NCBI RefSeq assembly: GCF_005484805.1
Contig: NZ_CP039432.1
Location: 434,001 to 498,000 of the forward strand
From: Rhodococcus sp. SGAir0479
GTDB taxonomy: Bacteria; Actinomycetota; Actinomycetes; Mycobacteriales; Mycobacteriaceae
DNA length: 64,000 bases
Direction of reading: 5' to 3'
Below, piece after piece: positions 37,517-47,952 of this stretch (its first letter is position 1; each line of letters opens with the position of its first letter). Both the position numbers and the translations under genes were made by a program. The notes under the pieces were generated by a model. It was not told the origin of the DNA, ran no database searches, and saw nothing but the letters and a program-made list of their open reading frames with translations.

Positions 37517-38365
37517 ATGATGGACGCCGTGACGAGACGATCCGCGACCACCGACGAGGCGCCCCCGGGCTACCGCCCGGCGCCGCTGCCGACCCCGCGA
37601 CCGCCCCGCCCACGACGCCGGTTCCGGACGTTCCTGGTCGCGACCTCCTCGGTGCTGGTGGGCATCGCGGTCGTCACCGTCGCGTCGCGGCTCGACGAGT
37701 TCGACCAGCGCGCGCCGCGGATCGAGATCCCCGACGGGATCCCGCCCGGGCCGGGCGCCCCGCTGCCGCCGATCGACGTGAACGCACCCGGCCGCAGCGC
37801 GACCCAGCTGCGGGACTGGGCAGCGCCGCTGTCGGAAGCGGTGGCCGTCTCGCCCACCGCGCTCGAGGCGTACGGGTACGCCGCCGCCGTGATGGCGCAG
37901 TCCCGGCCGGAGTGCGGCATCGGCTGGACGACCCTCGCCGGCATCGCCTCGGTCGAGAGCAAGCACGGCACCTACCGCGGCGCGAGCGTGGCCGACGACG
38001 GTCTCGTCAGCCCGCCGATCCGGGGCATTCCGCTCGACGGCGCGCCGGGTGTGGAGGAGATCCCGGACACCGACGGCGGAACGATGGACGGCGACGCCAC
38101 CCACGACCGGGCCATGGGCCCGCTGCAGTTCATTCCCGAGACGTGGAAACGGTGGGGCGTGGACGCGAACGGTGACGGGATCGCCGATCCCGACAACATC
38201 GACGACGCGGCGCTCACCGCCGCGCGGTACCTCTGCGCACGGGGTGGCGATCTGACCACCGAGGACGGCTGGCGTACGGCGCTGATGGCCTACAACCTGT
38301 CCGGGGAGTATCTGCTCGACGTCCGCGAGCGGGCGGCGGCATACTCGGTGGGAGTCCGAAGGTGA
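37517..38365 (+). CDS. Membrane-anchored lytic murein transglycosylase (LpqU-like)
   Basis: A 282-residue cell-wall enzyme. One N-terminal transmembrane helix (FLVATSSVLVGIAVVTVA) follows a Pro/Arg-rich cytoplasmic segment. The SLT/MltB-like domain shows the catalytic Glu in IASVESKHG (E147), then MGPLQFIPETWKRWG with the calcium-like DANGDGIADPDN, and MAYNLSGEYL. No lipobox is present, unlike LpqU of mycobacteria, whose position before eno it shares. ATG 37517 and 37520 are both possible starts. Confidence 0.85.
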   Translation: MMDAVTRRSATTDEAPPGYRPAPLPTPRPPRPRRRFRTFLVATSSVLVGIAVVTVASRLDEFDQRAPRIEIPDGIPPGPGAPLPPIDVNAPGRSATQLRDWAAPLSEAVAVSPTALEAYGYAAAVMAQSRPECGIGWTTLAGIASVESKHGTYRGASVADDGLVSPPIRGIPLDGAPGVEEIPDTDGGTMDGDATHDRAMGPLQFIPETWKRWGVDANGDGIADPDNIDDAALTAARYLCARGGDLTTEDGWRTALMAYNLSGEYLLDVRERAAAYSVGVRR

Positions 38366-38467
38366 CCTGTACGGCGGGCGTGCCTCGGGGGCGGGAGTCG
38401 GTTACTCCGGTTAGGCTCAGACCTGGCATTATGCATCCGGCGACCGACCGTGGTCGCCTGCCCGTAG

Positions 38468-39843
<1,376 letters not shown>

Positions 39844-39844
<1 letters not shown>

Positions 39845-40551
39845 TGACTCAGCGCGGCAGGTCGCGGTCGGGTCGCCCCTCTCCGGGTGGGCGCCCCGCA
39901 CGCCGCGGTGCCGGTGCGGACCAGGGGCCCAGCCGGTCCCGCCGGATCCGCACCGCGTCTTCTGCCGCGCCGGTGGATCATCACTCCGCGGCCGGATCGG
40001 GTTCCGCCGATCCGGCCGCCGGGGCAGCGCCGCCGCGTGCCCGGACCGCCCGCCGGACGGGGCGATCGGCGCCCTCGGCGAGATCCGAGCGCACCTTCTT
40101 CGGGCTCTCCACCGGCCGCGCCGTCGTGCTCGCCGTGGTCGTCTGCGCGTTGGCGCTGACGCTCGCGGTGCCGCTGCGGACATACCTCTCGCAGCGGTCC
40201 GAGGCCGACCGGCTGGCGACCGAACAGGTGGAGCTCGAGCAGCAGCTCGACGAGCTGCAGCGACAGAAGGAACAGATCGACGATCCCGCGTGGATCGAGT
40301 CGCAGGGCCGTGAACGGCTGGGACTGGTGCGGCCGGGGGAGACGCCGTACAAGGTCCAGTTGCCGGGCGACTACAAACCGCCGGTCAAGGACGCGCCGCC
40401 TCCGCCGCCGTCCACCGGGGCATGGCACAGCGACCTGTGGCAGAAGCTCACCGGGCCGCTGCCCACCGTCGAACCAGAAGCAGACAATGCGCCGGTGGCC
40501 CCCGCGGTGCCGGCCCCCGCACCAGAAGAACCAGGAGTACCCACCGGGTGA
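39844..40551 (+). CDS. FtsB/DivIC-type septum formation initiator
   Basis: A 235-residue bitopic division protein. The first ~95 residues are a basic, disordered Arg/Ser/Pro region. Then comes one transmembrane helix (AVVLAVVVCALALTLAVPL) and a coiled coil (RSEADRLATEQVELEQQLDELQRQKEQI). The family signature DPAWIESQGRERLGLVRPGETPY follows. The Pro/Ala tail is extracytoplasmic. The position after eno matches Rv1024 of M. tuberculosis. Confidence 0.9.
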
Positions 40552-41084
40552 GCCAACCGTCCGTCCCCCAGGAAGACCTCGACGCGGTGGAGGCCCAGCT
40601 GGGCCGGGCCCCGCGCGGAGTGCTCGCGATCGCCTACCGGTGCCCGGACGGGCAGCCCGGCGTCGTCAAGACCGCCCCGCGTCTGCCCGACGGCACCCCC
40701 TTCCCGACCCTCTACTACCTCACCGATCCCCGGCTGACGGCGGAGGCGAGTCGCCTCGAGTCCGCCGGCGTGATGCGGGAGATGACCGAACGGCTCGGCT
40801 CCGACGCCGAGCTCGCCGCCGCGTACCGGCGGGCCCACGAGTCCTACCTGGCGGAGCGTGACGAGATCGATTCCCTGGGAACGGATTTCACGGGTGGCGG
40901 GATGCCGGAGCGGGTGAAGTGCCTGCACGTGCTCATCGCCCACTCGCTCGCGAAGGGACCGGGAGTCAACCCGCTCGGCGACGAAGCGGTGTCGCTGGCC
41001 GCGCACGGACGCCTGCGCGGCACCGCGATTCCCGCGGACTGGCCCGAGTACACGGGCCCGTTCAGCGAGGAGGCCTCCGAGTGA
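40548..41084 (+). CDS. DUF501 family protein
   Basis: A 178-residue protein of the DUF501 family, found between FtsB-like and Ppx genes in many actinobacteria. Visible features are GRAPRGVLAIAYRCPDG, PTLYYLTDPRL, the MPERVKCLHVLIAHSLAKGPG block and NPLGDEAV. Function is unknown. GTG 40548 overlaps the preceding stop (GTGA) and its own stop overlaps the next GTG. Confidence 0.9.
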   Translation: MSQPSVPQEDLDAVEAQLGRAPRGVLAIAYRCPDGQPGVVKTAPRLPDGTPFPTLYYLTDPRLTAEASRLESAGVMREMTERLGSDAELAAAYRRAHESYLAERDEIDSLGTDFTGGGMPERVKCLHVLIAHSLAKGPGVNPLGDEAVSLAAHGRLRGTAIPADWPEYTGPFSEEASE

Positions 41085-42037
41085 CCCGGGTCGCGGCGAT
41101 CGACTGCGGTACCAACTCGATCCGTCTCCTCGTCGCGGACGCCGACAGCAGTGGCCGGCTCACCGACGTGACCCGACTGATGCGGATCGTGCGGCTGGGC
41201 CAGGGTGTGGACGCCAACGGCGCGTTCGCTCCCGAGGCCATCGAGCGGACGCGAGTGGCGCTCACCGAGTACGCCGACATCATTCGCGACACCGGGGCCA
41301 CGGCGGTGCGGATGGTCGCGACGTCGGCCACCCGGGACGCGGCCAACCGCGAGGACTTCTTCGCGATGACCCGCGAGGTGCTCGGTGCCGTGGTGCCCGG
41401 CGCCGAGGCCGAGGTCATCACCGGCGACGAGGAGGCCCGCCTGTCGTTCGCGGGCGCGGTCGGCGAGCTCGACGCCGCCGAGGGCCCGTTCGTCGTGGTC
41501 GACCTCGGCGGTGGATCCACCGAGGTGGTGCTCGGCGACAGCGCCGGCGTCCACGCCGCGTTCTCCGCCGACATCGGCTGCGTCCGAATCACCGAGCGTT
41601 GCCTGCACGACGACCCGCCGACCGGCGAACAGGTTTCTGCGGCACGCGAATTCGCGTCCGAGCGTCTTGCCGAGGCGTTTGCGCGGGTGCCGGTCGAGCA
41701 GGCGCGCACCTGGGTCGGCGTCGCCGGCACGATGACGACGCTCTCCGCGGTGGCGCAGGACCTGCCCGAGTACGACGCCGAGCGCGTCCACCTGTCGAGG
41801 CTGAGCCTCGACCAGGTGCACGAGGTGGCGCACCGCCTGGTCGACATGACCCACGACCAGCGCGCCGCCCTCGGCCCCATGCACCCGGGTCGGGTGGACG
41901 TCATCGGCGGCGGCGCCATCGTCACCGCTGTACTGGCGGACGAGCTCGCGCGCCGGGCCGGAATCGGTGAACTGGTCGTGAGCGAGCACGACATCCTGGA
42001 CGGGATTGCAATGTCGATCCCGGTGGATGGGTCGTGA
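41081..42037 (+). CDS. ppx2: Ppx/GppA family exopolyphosphatase / pppGpp phosphohydrolase
   Basis: A 318-residue enzyme of the ASKHA fold that acts on polyphosphate or pppGpp. Motifs: AAIDCGTNSIRLLVAD, TSATRDAANREDFF, ITGDEEARLSFAGAVG and VVDLGGGSTEVV. GVAGTMTTLSAV and VIGGGAIV follow. It is shorter than E. coli Ppx (513), lacking the C-terminal HD-like domain, as in mycobacterial Ppx1/Ppx2. GTG 41081 overlaps the DUF501 stop. Last gene of the eno-ftsB-DUF501-ppx run. Confidence 0.92.
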   Translation: MTRVAAIDCGTNSIRLLVADADSSGRLTDVTRLMRIVRLGQGVDANGAFAPEAIERTRVALTEYADIIRDTGATAVRMVATSATRDAANREDFFAMTREVLGAVVPGAEAEVITGDEEARLSFAGAVGELDAAEGPFVVVDLGGGSTEVVLGDSAGVHAAFSADIGCVRITERCLHDDPPTGEQVSAAREFASERLAEAFARVPVEQARTWVGVAGTMTTLSAVAQDLPEYDAERVHLSRLSLDQVHEVAHRLVDMTHDQRAALGPMHPGRVDVIGGGAIVTAVLADELARRAGIGELVVSEHDILDGIAMSIPVDGS

Positions 42038-42114
42038 ATTAGCTCACTGTTTGAGCCGCTTACACTGTTCAGAGTTCCCACTGTGGTGGGCCACCGGAGT
42101 CGGGCCGGTGGTGG

Positions 42115-42191
42115 GCCCCCATAGCCCAATTGGCAGAGGCAGCGGACTTAAAATCCGCCGAGTCTGGGTTCGAGTCCCAGTGGGGGCACCA
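42115..42191 (+). tRNA. tRNA-Leu-like, anticodon UAA, short variable loop
   Basis: GCCCCCA pairs with TGGGGGC in the acceptor. Discriminator A and CCA are encoded. The anticodon stem GCGGA/TCCGC encloses CTTAAAA, giving anticodon TAA. The T-arm CTGGG-TTCGAGT-CCCAG is perfect. The variable loop is only about 5 bases (CGAGT), giving a 77-base class I tRNA, while bacterial tRNA-Leu is normally class II with a long arm. The D-stem is only 3 pairs (GCC/GGC). Confidence 0.85.
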
Positions 42192-42209
42192 CGTCCCGTC
42201 CACCGACGG

Positions 42210-42268
42210 CTCACGGCTTCACAGGTCCCGTCCACCGCCTTTCCGGTGGGCGGGACCTGTGCCGTGAG
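42210..42268 (+). terminator. Long hairpin after the tRNA gene
   Basis: CTCACGGC and ACAGGTCCCGTCCACCG pair with CGGTGGGCGGGACCTGT and GCCGTGAG. This gives a 17-bp stem (one G-U) plus 8 more pairs, with a 3-base bulge and a 6-base loop. No T-run. Confidence 0.65.
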
Positions 42269-42394
42269 AGACGCGGTCGACGCGCCCCGGCGGTGGTGCC
42301 GGCCGCAGTTGCCCACGCGGACTGTCCCTTTCGTCGCGTTGAGTCGTTATGTGCACCGCCGAACGGACGAATACGGCCGATTCCCGTTCGAAGT

Positions 42395-42886
42395 GTGCCG
42401 ACACATCCGGGAAGTACCGGCCGCCAGGACGGACCGACGCAGCCGAACTACGAGCAGACGCCGCCCGGTTACGCGCAGATGCCCCCCGGCTACGCGCCGG
42501 CGTCACCGGGCTATGCCCCGATGCCCGGTCCGGAGCGCAACGGGCTGGGCTTGGCGGCGCTCATTCTCGGCATTGTCGGCCTGCTGTTCTGCCTCGTCCC
42601 GTTGACCGGTTTCATCGGGCTGATCCTCGGGGTGACGGGTCTGGCGCTCGGTCTTGCCGGCCTGAGTCGGGTACGAAAGGGGCAGGCCAGCAACAAGAAG
42701 ACTGCGGTGTCGGGCGTCGTGCTCAGTGTGCTCGCCGTCGTCGGTGGGATCATCGGCATCGTCATCGTCTTCACTGCCGTCGATCAGTTGGGGGACGACC
42801 TCAACGACATCTCCAACGACCTCGACAGCTACACCGAGTGCATCGACCGGGCCGACACCCCGGCGGAGATGAGCGCCTGCAACTGA
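42395..42886 (+). CDS. DUF4190-type small membrane protein
   Basis: About 163 residues from GTG 42395 (start uncertain, no clear ribosome binding site; the frame is open to 42293). A Pro/Gly/Tyr/Gln-rich cytoplasmic N-terminus contains repeats of PPGYAQM/PPGYAPA/SPGYAPM type. The two-helix DUF4190-like core follows (LGLAALILGIVGLLFCLVP, FIGLILGVTGLALGLAGL), a basic loop and a third helix (VVLSVLAVVGGIIGIVIVF). The C-terminal tail holds two cysteines (YTECID; SACN). Function unknown. Confidence 0.75.
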   Translation: MPTHPGSTGRQDGPTQPNYEQTPPGYAQMPPGYAPASPGYAPMPGPERNGLGLAALILGIVGLLFCLVPLTGFIGLILGVTGLALGLAGLSRVRKGQASNKKTAVSGVVLSVLAVVGGIIGIVIVFTAVDQLGDDLNDISNDLDSYTECIDRADTPAEMSACN

Positions 42887-42953
42887 GGCCGGACGGGGCA
42901 CCGCGCGTCAGGCCCACCGATGCGCGGTACCCCGCGCTCGCGGAGTGTCGCGA

Positions 42954-43289
42954 TCAGCTCCGGGACTCGCGCACCGTCTGCTGTGCCTCCGGGGTCACCG
43001 GGTCGAGGGAGTCGTCGAAGTCGTGGTGCTTCTCGACGAACCCGGCCACGAACGGGCAGATCGGCACGATCCGCTTCGCGTGGGCGACGGTGTCCTCGAG
43101 GGCCGCGCGGATCAGCGTGCTGGCGAGTCCGCGGCCGGAGAAGCGCTCGTCGATCTCGGTGTGGAAGAAGATCCGCTGGTCGCCGCTGTCGACGAATTCG
43201 GTGAAACCGGCCCGTGTGTCGCCGACACGGATTTCGTAGCGCCGGGTGTCGGCGTGGACCTCGGGTTGTGCGTCGAGTTCGTCGGTCAT
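42954..43289 (-). CDS. GNAT family N-acetyltransferase (NATD1/YjdJ type)
   Basis: A 111-residue minimal acetyltransferase. The CoA-binding region is RFSGRGLASTLIRAALED. HTEIDERFSG and the IVPICPFVAGFVEKH block are typical of the small YjdJ/NATD1 family. Substrate unknown. It lies immediately upstream of the AidB-like gene's end and is transcribed in the same direction as it. Confidence 0.87.
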   Translation of the reverse strand: MTDELDAQPEVHADTRRYEIRVGDTRAGFTEFVDSGDQRIFFHTEIDERFSGRGLASTLIRAALEDTVAHAKRIVPICPFVAGFVEKHHDFDDSLDPVTPEAQQTVRESRS

Positions 43290-43338
43290 GTTTCCACTAT
43301 GACGCCGCCGGCCGGACGGGGCGAGTCCGCCCCCGGCG

Positions 43339-44976
43339 TCAGGACCCCACCTTGGGGGTGGCGCGGTCGATGATCGGAGCCAGATCGAGTCCCGCGGGCA
43401 GCGTGCCGAACACGCTGCCCCAGTCGCCGTCCAGACGCGTCGCGCAGAAGGCGTCGGACACCGCGGGGTGACCGTGCCGGACCAGGAGTGCGCCCTGCAG
43501 CGCCAGCGCCATGTCGCCCACCACCCGGCGGGCCCGCAGCTGCAGGGTGTCGAAGTCGGTGAACGAGGCCTTCAGCCGTTCGACGGCGGCGTCGAGGCGC
43601 GCGTCGGCGCCCGCGCTGTCGTCGAGCTCGTCGAAGAAGGCCTCGACCGTCTCGGGCTGGCGGGCCATCGCGCGCAGGACGTCGAGCGCCGCGACGTTGC
43701 CCGATCCCTCCCACACCGACAGCAACGGTGCCTCCCGGTACAGCCGCGGCATCCGCGACTCCTCGACATAGCCGTTGCCGCCCAAGCACTCCAGGGCCTC
43801 GGCCGCGTGCACGGGGCCGCGTTTGCACACGTAGTACTTGCTCACCGCGAGCGCGACGCGGCGCAGGATCGACGCCTGCGGGTCACCGTTGTCGGCGCGG
43901 TCGTTGAGCCCGGCCAGCCACAGCGCGACCGTGGTCGCGGCCTCCGACTCGACGGCCAGGTCGGCGAGGACGTTGCGCATCAGCGGCTGGTCGATCAGGT
44001 GTGCACCGAATGCGCTGCGGTGCATCGCGTGGTGCGCGGCCTGCGTCACGCCGACGCGCATGCCGGTCGCGGTCCCGATCGTGCAGTCGAGCCGCGTCAT
44101 GTTCACCATCTCGATGATGGTCCGGACGCCGCGGCCCCCGGGCCCGACGCGCCACGCGACGGCCTCGTCGTACTCCACCTCGCTGCTCGCGTTGGAGTGA
44201 TTGCCGAGCTTGTCCTTGAGCCGCTGCAGGTGCATCGCGTTGCGGGTGCCGTCCGGCAGCACCCGCGGCAGCAGGAAGCACGTCAGGCCCTCGGGCGCCT
44301 GCGCCAGCACCAGGAAGATGTCCGACATCGGGGCGGAGGTGAACCACTTGTGCCCGGTGAGCAGATAGGAGCCGTCGGACTGGGGGACCGCGCGGGTGGT
44401 TCCCGCCCGGACGTCCGAACCGCCCTGCTTCTCGGTCATCGACATGCCCGCGATCAACCCGGGCTTGGTGAGTGGCGCGCGCAGTTCCGGGTCGTAGACG
44501 CGGGCCGTGAGTAGCGGTTCGTACTGCAGCGCCAGTTCGGGCTCGTGGCGCAGCGCCGGAACCGCGGCGTAGGTCATCGAGATCGGGCACCCGTGGCCGG
44601 CATCGACCTGACCCCACACCGCCATCTTGGCGGCGCGGACGAGGTGCGCGTGCGGGCTCGGATCCGCCCACGGGGCGCCGTGCAGGCCCAGTTCGACCGC
44701 GGTGTCCATCAGCTGGTGATAGGCCGGGTCGTAGTCCACCTCGTCGATGCGGTGGCCGTAGCGATCGTGCGTGCGCAGCGCCGGCGGGTGGGCTTCCGCG
44801 AGGTCGCCCAGGGTCTGCGCGTCGGCGCTGCCGGCCAGCCGCCCCACCCGGTGCACCTCGTCGAGCGCATCGTGGGCACCCTCGCGCTGCAGCGCCTCGA
44901 GGATCGGCGGGTAGGCGGCCGCGTCGTGGTCGATCAGCGGCGGAACCTGGTTGGTGACCTCGTGCGTGACCCTCAT
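43339..44976 (-). CDS. aidB: AidB-like acyl-CoA dehydrogenase family protein
   Basis: A 545-residue flavoprotein of the AidB branch of acyl-CoA dehydrogenases, which in E. coli is induced by alkylation stress and binds DNA. Features: an extra N-terminal domain (about 170 residues, beginning HEVTNQVPPLIDHDAAAY), AGMSMTEKQGGSDVRAGTTRA, LTGHKWFTSAPMSD, and ALECLGGNGYVEESRMPRLYREAPLLSVWEGSGNV. This last block is typical of AidB. An acyl-CoA substrate is not known for the family. It is divergent from the LLM oxidoreductase gene. Confidence 0.87.
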   Translation of the reverse strand: MRVTHEVTNQVPPLIDHDAAAYPPILEALQREGAHDALDEVHRVGRLAGSADAQTLGDLAEAHPPALRTHDRYGHRIDEVDYDPAYHQLMDTAVELGLHGAPWADPSPHAHLVRAAKMAVWGQVDAGHGCPISMTYAAVPALRHEPELALQYEPLLTARVYDPELRAPLTKPGLIAGMSMTEKQGGSDVRAGTTRAVPQSDGSYLLTGHKWFTSAPMSDIFLVLAQAPEGLTCFLLPRVLPDGTRNAMHLQRLKDKLGNHSNASSEVEYDEAVAWRVGPGGRGVRTIIEMVNMTRLDCTIGTATGMRVGVTQAAHHAMHRSAFGAHLIDQPLMRNVLADLAVESEAATTVALWLAGLNDRADNGDPQASILRRVALAVSKYYVCKRGPVHAAEALECLGGNGYVEESRMPRLYREAPLLSVWEGSGNVAALDVLRAMARQPETVEAFFDELDDSAGADARLDAAVERLKASFTDFDTLQLRARRVVGDMALALQGALLVRHGHPAVSDAFCATRLDGDWGSVFGTLPAGLDLAPIIDRATPKVGS

Positions 44977-45091
44977 GCGACCCCCTGGTGCCGGTGACCC
45001 TCGAGTGCAGTCAATGCCGGATGGGGTGGCTCGTCAAGCACCCGCGACGCGCGGCGACGGAATAACCGCGGTCCGGACGGGGTTCGTCGCA

Positions 45092-45120
45092 TATAGTTGA
45101 AACTTGAAATACTTGGGAGG
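45092..45120 (+). promoter_or_regulatory. Possible promoter/operator and ribosome binding site of the LLM oxidoreductase
   Basis: An AT-rich patch contains TATAGT (-10-like, 45092-45097) overlapping the imperfect palindrome AGTTGAAACT (45095-45104). GGGAGG at 45115-45120 precedes the ATG at 45126. This patch stands out against the 70% GC background. Confidence 0.35.
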
Positions 45121-45125
45121 CAGGT

Positions 45126-46214
45126 ATGCAGTTCGGAATCTTCACGGTCGGTGACGTGACCACGGACCCCACCACCGGGCGGACCCCGACCGAGGCGGAG
45201 CGCATCAAGGCCATGGTCGCGATCGCGCAGAAGGCCGAGGAGGTGGGGCTCGACGTCTTCGCGACCGGCGAGCACCACAACCCGCCGTTCGTGCCGTCCT
45301 CGCCGACCACCATGCTGGGCTACATCGCGGCGCGCACCGAGCGGATCGTGCTGTCGACCTCGACCACGCTCATCACCACCAACGACCCGGTGAAGATCGC
45401 CGAGGACTTCGCCATGCTCCAGCACCTGGCCGACGGTCGCGTCGACCTCATGCTCGGCCGCGGCAACACCGGTCCGGTGTACCCGTGGTTCGGCAAGGAC
45501 ATTCGCGAGGGCATCCCGCTGGCGATCGAGAACTACGCGCTGCTGCACAAGCTGTGGCGCGAGGACGTCGTGAACTGGCAGGGCCGGTTCCGGACGCCGC
45601 TGCAGTCGTTCACCTCGACGCCGCGTCCGCTCGACGACGTCCCGCCGTTCGTGTGGCACGGCTCGATCCGCAGCCCCGAGATCGCGGAACAGGCCGCCTA
45701 CTACGGCGACGGCTTCTTCGCGAACAACATCTTCTGGCCCAAGGAGCACTTCATCCAGCTGATCAACCTCTACCGGCGGCGCTACGAGCACTACGGCCAC
45801 GGCTCGGCGGACCAGGCGATCGTCGGGCTGGGCGGCCAGGTGTTCATGCGCAAGAACTCCCAGGACGCCGTCCGCGAGTTCCGGCCGTACTTCGACAACG
45901 CCCCCGTCTACGGGCACGGCCCGTCGCTCGAGGAGTTCACCGAGGAGACCCCGCTCACGGTCGGCAGCCCGCAGGAGGTCATCGACAAGACCCTGACTTT
46001 CCGCGAGAGCTTCGGGGACTACCAGCGCCAGCTGTTCCTCATGGACCACGCCGGCTTGCCCCTGAAGACCGTGCTCGAGCAGCTGGATCTGCTGGGCGAG
46101 GAGGTCGTGCCGGTGCTCCGACGCGAGATGGCCGCGCGGCGTCCCGCCCACGTGCCGGACGCGCCGACCCACGCGTCGCTGCTGGCCCGTCGCAACGAGG
46201 AGGTGCTGTCGTGA
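45126..46214 (+). CDS. LLM class flavin-dependent oxidoreductase
   Basis: A 362-residue luciferase-like monooxygenase/reductase that uses reduced FMN or F420. Visible are FGIFTVGDVTTDP, ATGEHHNPPFVPSSP and TTLITTNDPVKIAEDFAMLQHLADGRVDLMLGRG, which is the usual family block. It is paired with an FMN-reductase gene whose GTG overlaps its stop, like the CE1758/CE1759 pairs of other actinobacteria. The substrate is unknown. Confidence 0.9.
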   Translation: MQFGIFTVGDVTTDPTTGRTPTEAERIKAMVAIAQKAEEVGLDVFATGEHHNPPFVPSSPTTMLGYIAARTERIVLSTSTTLITTNDPVKIAEDFAMLQHLADGRVDLMLGRGNTGPVYPWFGKDIREGIPLAIENYALLHKLWREDVVNWQGRFRTPLQSFTSTPRPLDDVPPFVWHGSIRSPEIAEQAAYYGDGFFANNIFWPKEHFIQLINLYRRRYEHYGHGSADQAIVGLGGQVFMRKNSQDAVREFRPYFDNAPVYGHGPSLEEFTEETPLTVGSPQEVIDKTLTFRESFGDYQRQLFLMDHAGLPLKTVLEQLDLLGEEVVPVLRREMAARRPAHVPDAPTHASLLARRNEEVLS

Positions 46215-46843
46215 GCGAGACGAACACCCGGACCCTGACGGTGGTCTCGGCGGGGCTGACGCAGCCGTCGTCGAGCCGCCTGCTGGCCGACCGGCTCTCG
46301 GCCGCGACCACCGACGCGCTCGCCGATCGGGGGCTGGTCGCCGACGTCGAGATCGTCGAACTGCGCGACCACGCCCACGCGATCACCGACAACCTGCTCA
46401 CCGGGTTTCCCGGTGGCGCACTGCGGACGGTGACGGAGCGGGTCGCCGCGTCCGACGGCCTGATCGCGGTGACCCCGATCTTCAACGCCTCCTACAGCGG
46501 GCTGTTCAAGGAGTTCTTCGACGTCCTCGAGCCGGGCACGCTCGACGGCGCGCCGGTGCTGCTGGGCGCGACCGGCGGTACCGCGCGGCACTCGCTCGCG
46601 CTCGAGCACGCCGTCCGTCCGATGTTCGCGTACCTGCGTGCGGCGCCGGTGCCGACCGCCGTCTACGCGGCGTCGGAGGACTGGGCCGGCGCGGACGATC
46701 GGGATGGAGGACTCGCGCAGCGGATCGCCCGGGCCGGAGACGAGCTGGCCGCCGCGGTGGCGGGGCGCGAGCGGACCGAGCGCGCGGACCCGTTCGAGAA
46801 CTCGGTGCCGTTCGAGGAATTGCTGGCCCGGCAGACACCGTAA
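46211..46843 (+). CDS. NAD(P)H-dependent FMN reductase (CE1759 family)
   Basis: A 210-residue flavodoxin-fold reductase, probably supplying reduced FMN to the LLM enzyme upstream. VVSAGLTQPSSSRLLADRL is the phosphate-binding start of the fold, and VTPIFNASYSGLFKEFFD is the second conserved region. LLGATGGTARHSL lies around residue 118. GTG 46211 overlaps the preceding stop by 4 bases (GTGA). Confidence 0.87.
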   Translation: MSETNTRTLTVVSAGLTQPSSSRLLADRLSAATTDALADRGLVADVEIVELRDHAHAITDNLLTGFPGGALRTVTERVAASDGLIAVTPIFNASYSGLFKEFFDVLEPGTLDGAPVLLGATGGTARHSLALEHAVRPMFAYLRAAPVPTAVYAASEDWAGADDRDGGLAQRIARAGDELAAAVAGRERTERADPFENSVPFEELLARQTP

Positions 46844-46897
46844 CTGACTCGCCAGTAAGATCCCCGCTGGAGAGGCATCGTCGACAGGGGAGTGGTC

Positions 46898-47949
46898 GTG
46901 CTGCAAGCGAACTGGTGGGCGCGGGCGAACGTGTCGCTGCGCAACGCGTGGGGACTGACCTTCGGGGACGGGGTCGCACCCGACCGGCGAACCCCGTCGA
47001 CGTCGGTTCATCGCGAACACCACCGGGATCTGTACCGGTACGGTCCCGGCGGCCGGCGCCCCGTGCTGCTCGTCCCGCCGCTCGCGGTGCCGATGCACTG
47101 CTACGACCTGCGGCCCGGGCAGAGTCTCGTGGCGCACCTGCTCGGGAGCGGGCGGACACCGTACGTCGTCGACTACGGGACGATGGGCTACGGCGACCGC
47201 GGCCTCGGCTTCGAGGAGTGGATCGACGACATCGTCCCGGGTGCCCTGCGCCGGGTCAGCGGGTTGCACGGCGGCGCCCCCGTCGACGTCGTCGGCTGGA
47301 GTCTCGGCGGAACGCTGTCACTGCTCACCGCGTCCGCGCATCCGGACCTGCCGATCGCGTCGATCACCGCGCTCGGTACCCCGATCGACTACTCCGCGAT
47401 CCCCACCATGGCGGCGGCCCGCGCCGTCGCGCGCGTCACCGGTCACCGGCCCGTCACCGAGGTGACCCGGCTGCTGGGAGGCGTGCCCGCGCCGCTGGTC
47501 CAGCTCGCCTACCGGGCGACCGCGCCGCAGCGCGAGCTGCTCAAACCGTGGTTCGTCGTACGCCACCTCGACGACACCGAGACGCTCGCCCGGATGGAGG
47601 CCATCGACCGCTTCATGGGGCGGATGCCCGGCTACCGGCGCGGGTGTTCTACCAGATGGCCGAGGAACTGGTCCTGGGCAACGGGTTGTTCGAGGGTCGG
47701 GTCACGTTGGGCGGCAAGACGATCAAACTCGCCGAACTCCGGGTTCCGGTGCTCGCGGTCGGTGGTGCGGACGACGTCATCGCCACCGCGGACTCCGTCG
47801 GCGCGATCGTCGACGTGCTCACCGGGTCCCCGGAGGTGCGATTCGAGACCGTCCCGGGCAGTCACCTGGGGCTGCTGGCCGGGCCGGGCGCGAAGGACAC
47901 CACGTGGCGCCGGATCGATGCGTTCCTGAGCGAGCGCGCGGGGGACTGA
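46898..47949 (+). pseudogene. Alpha/beta hydrolase (PHA-synthase-like), frameshifted
   Basis: One protein of about 350 residues is split over two frames. The first frame (from GTG 46898, GGGGAG upstream; GTG 46892 is also in frame) reads through the nucleophile motif GWSLGG to RFMGRMPGY. The second frame then reads ARVFYQMAEELVLGNGLF to the end with a proper domain (VPVLAVGGADD; SHLGLLAGP). The switch needs one extra C after 47635, where the sequence shows GGCTACCGGCGCGGG. This may be a true deletion or an assembly error. The family resembles poly(3-hydroxyalkanoate) synthase-like hydrolases. Confidence 0.8.
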
Positions 47950-47952
47950 CGG

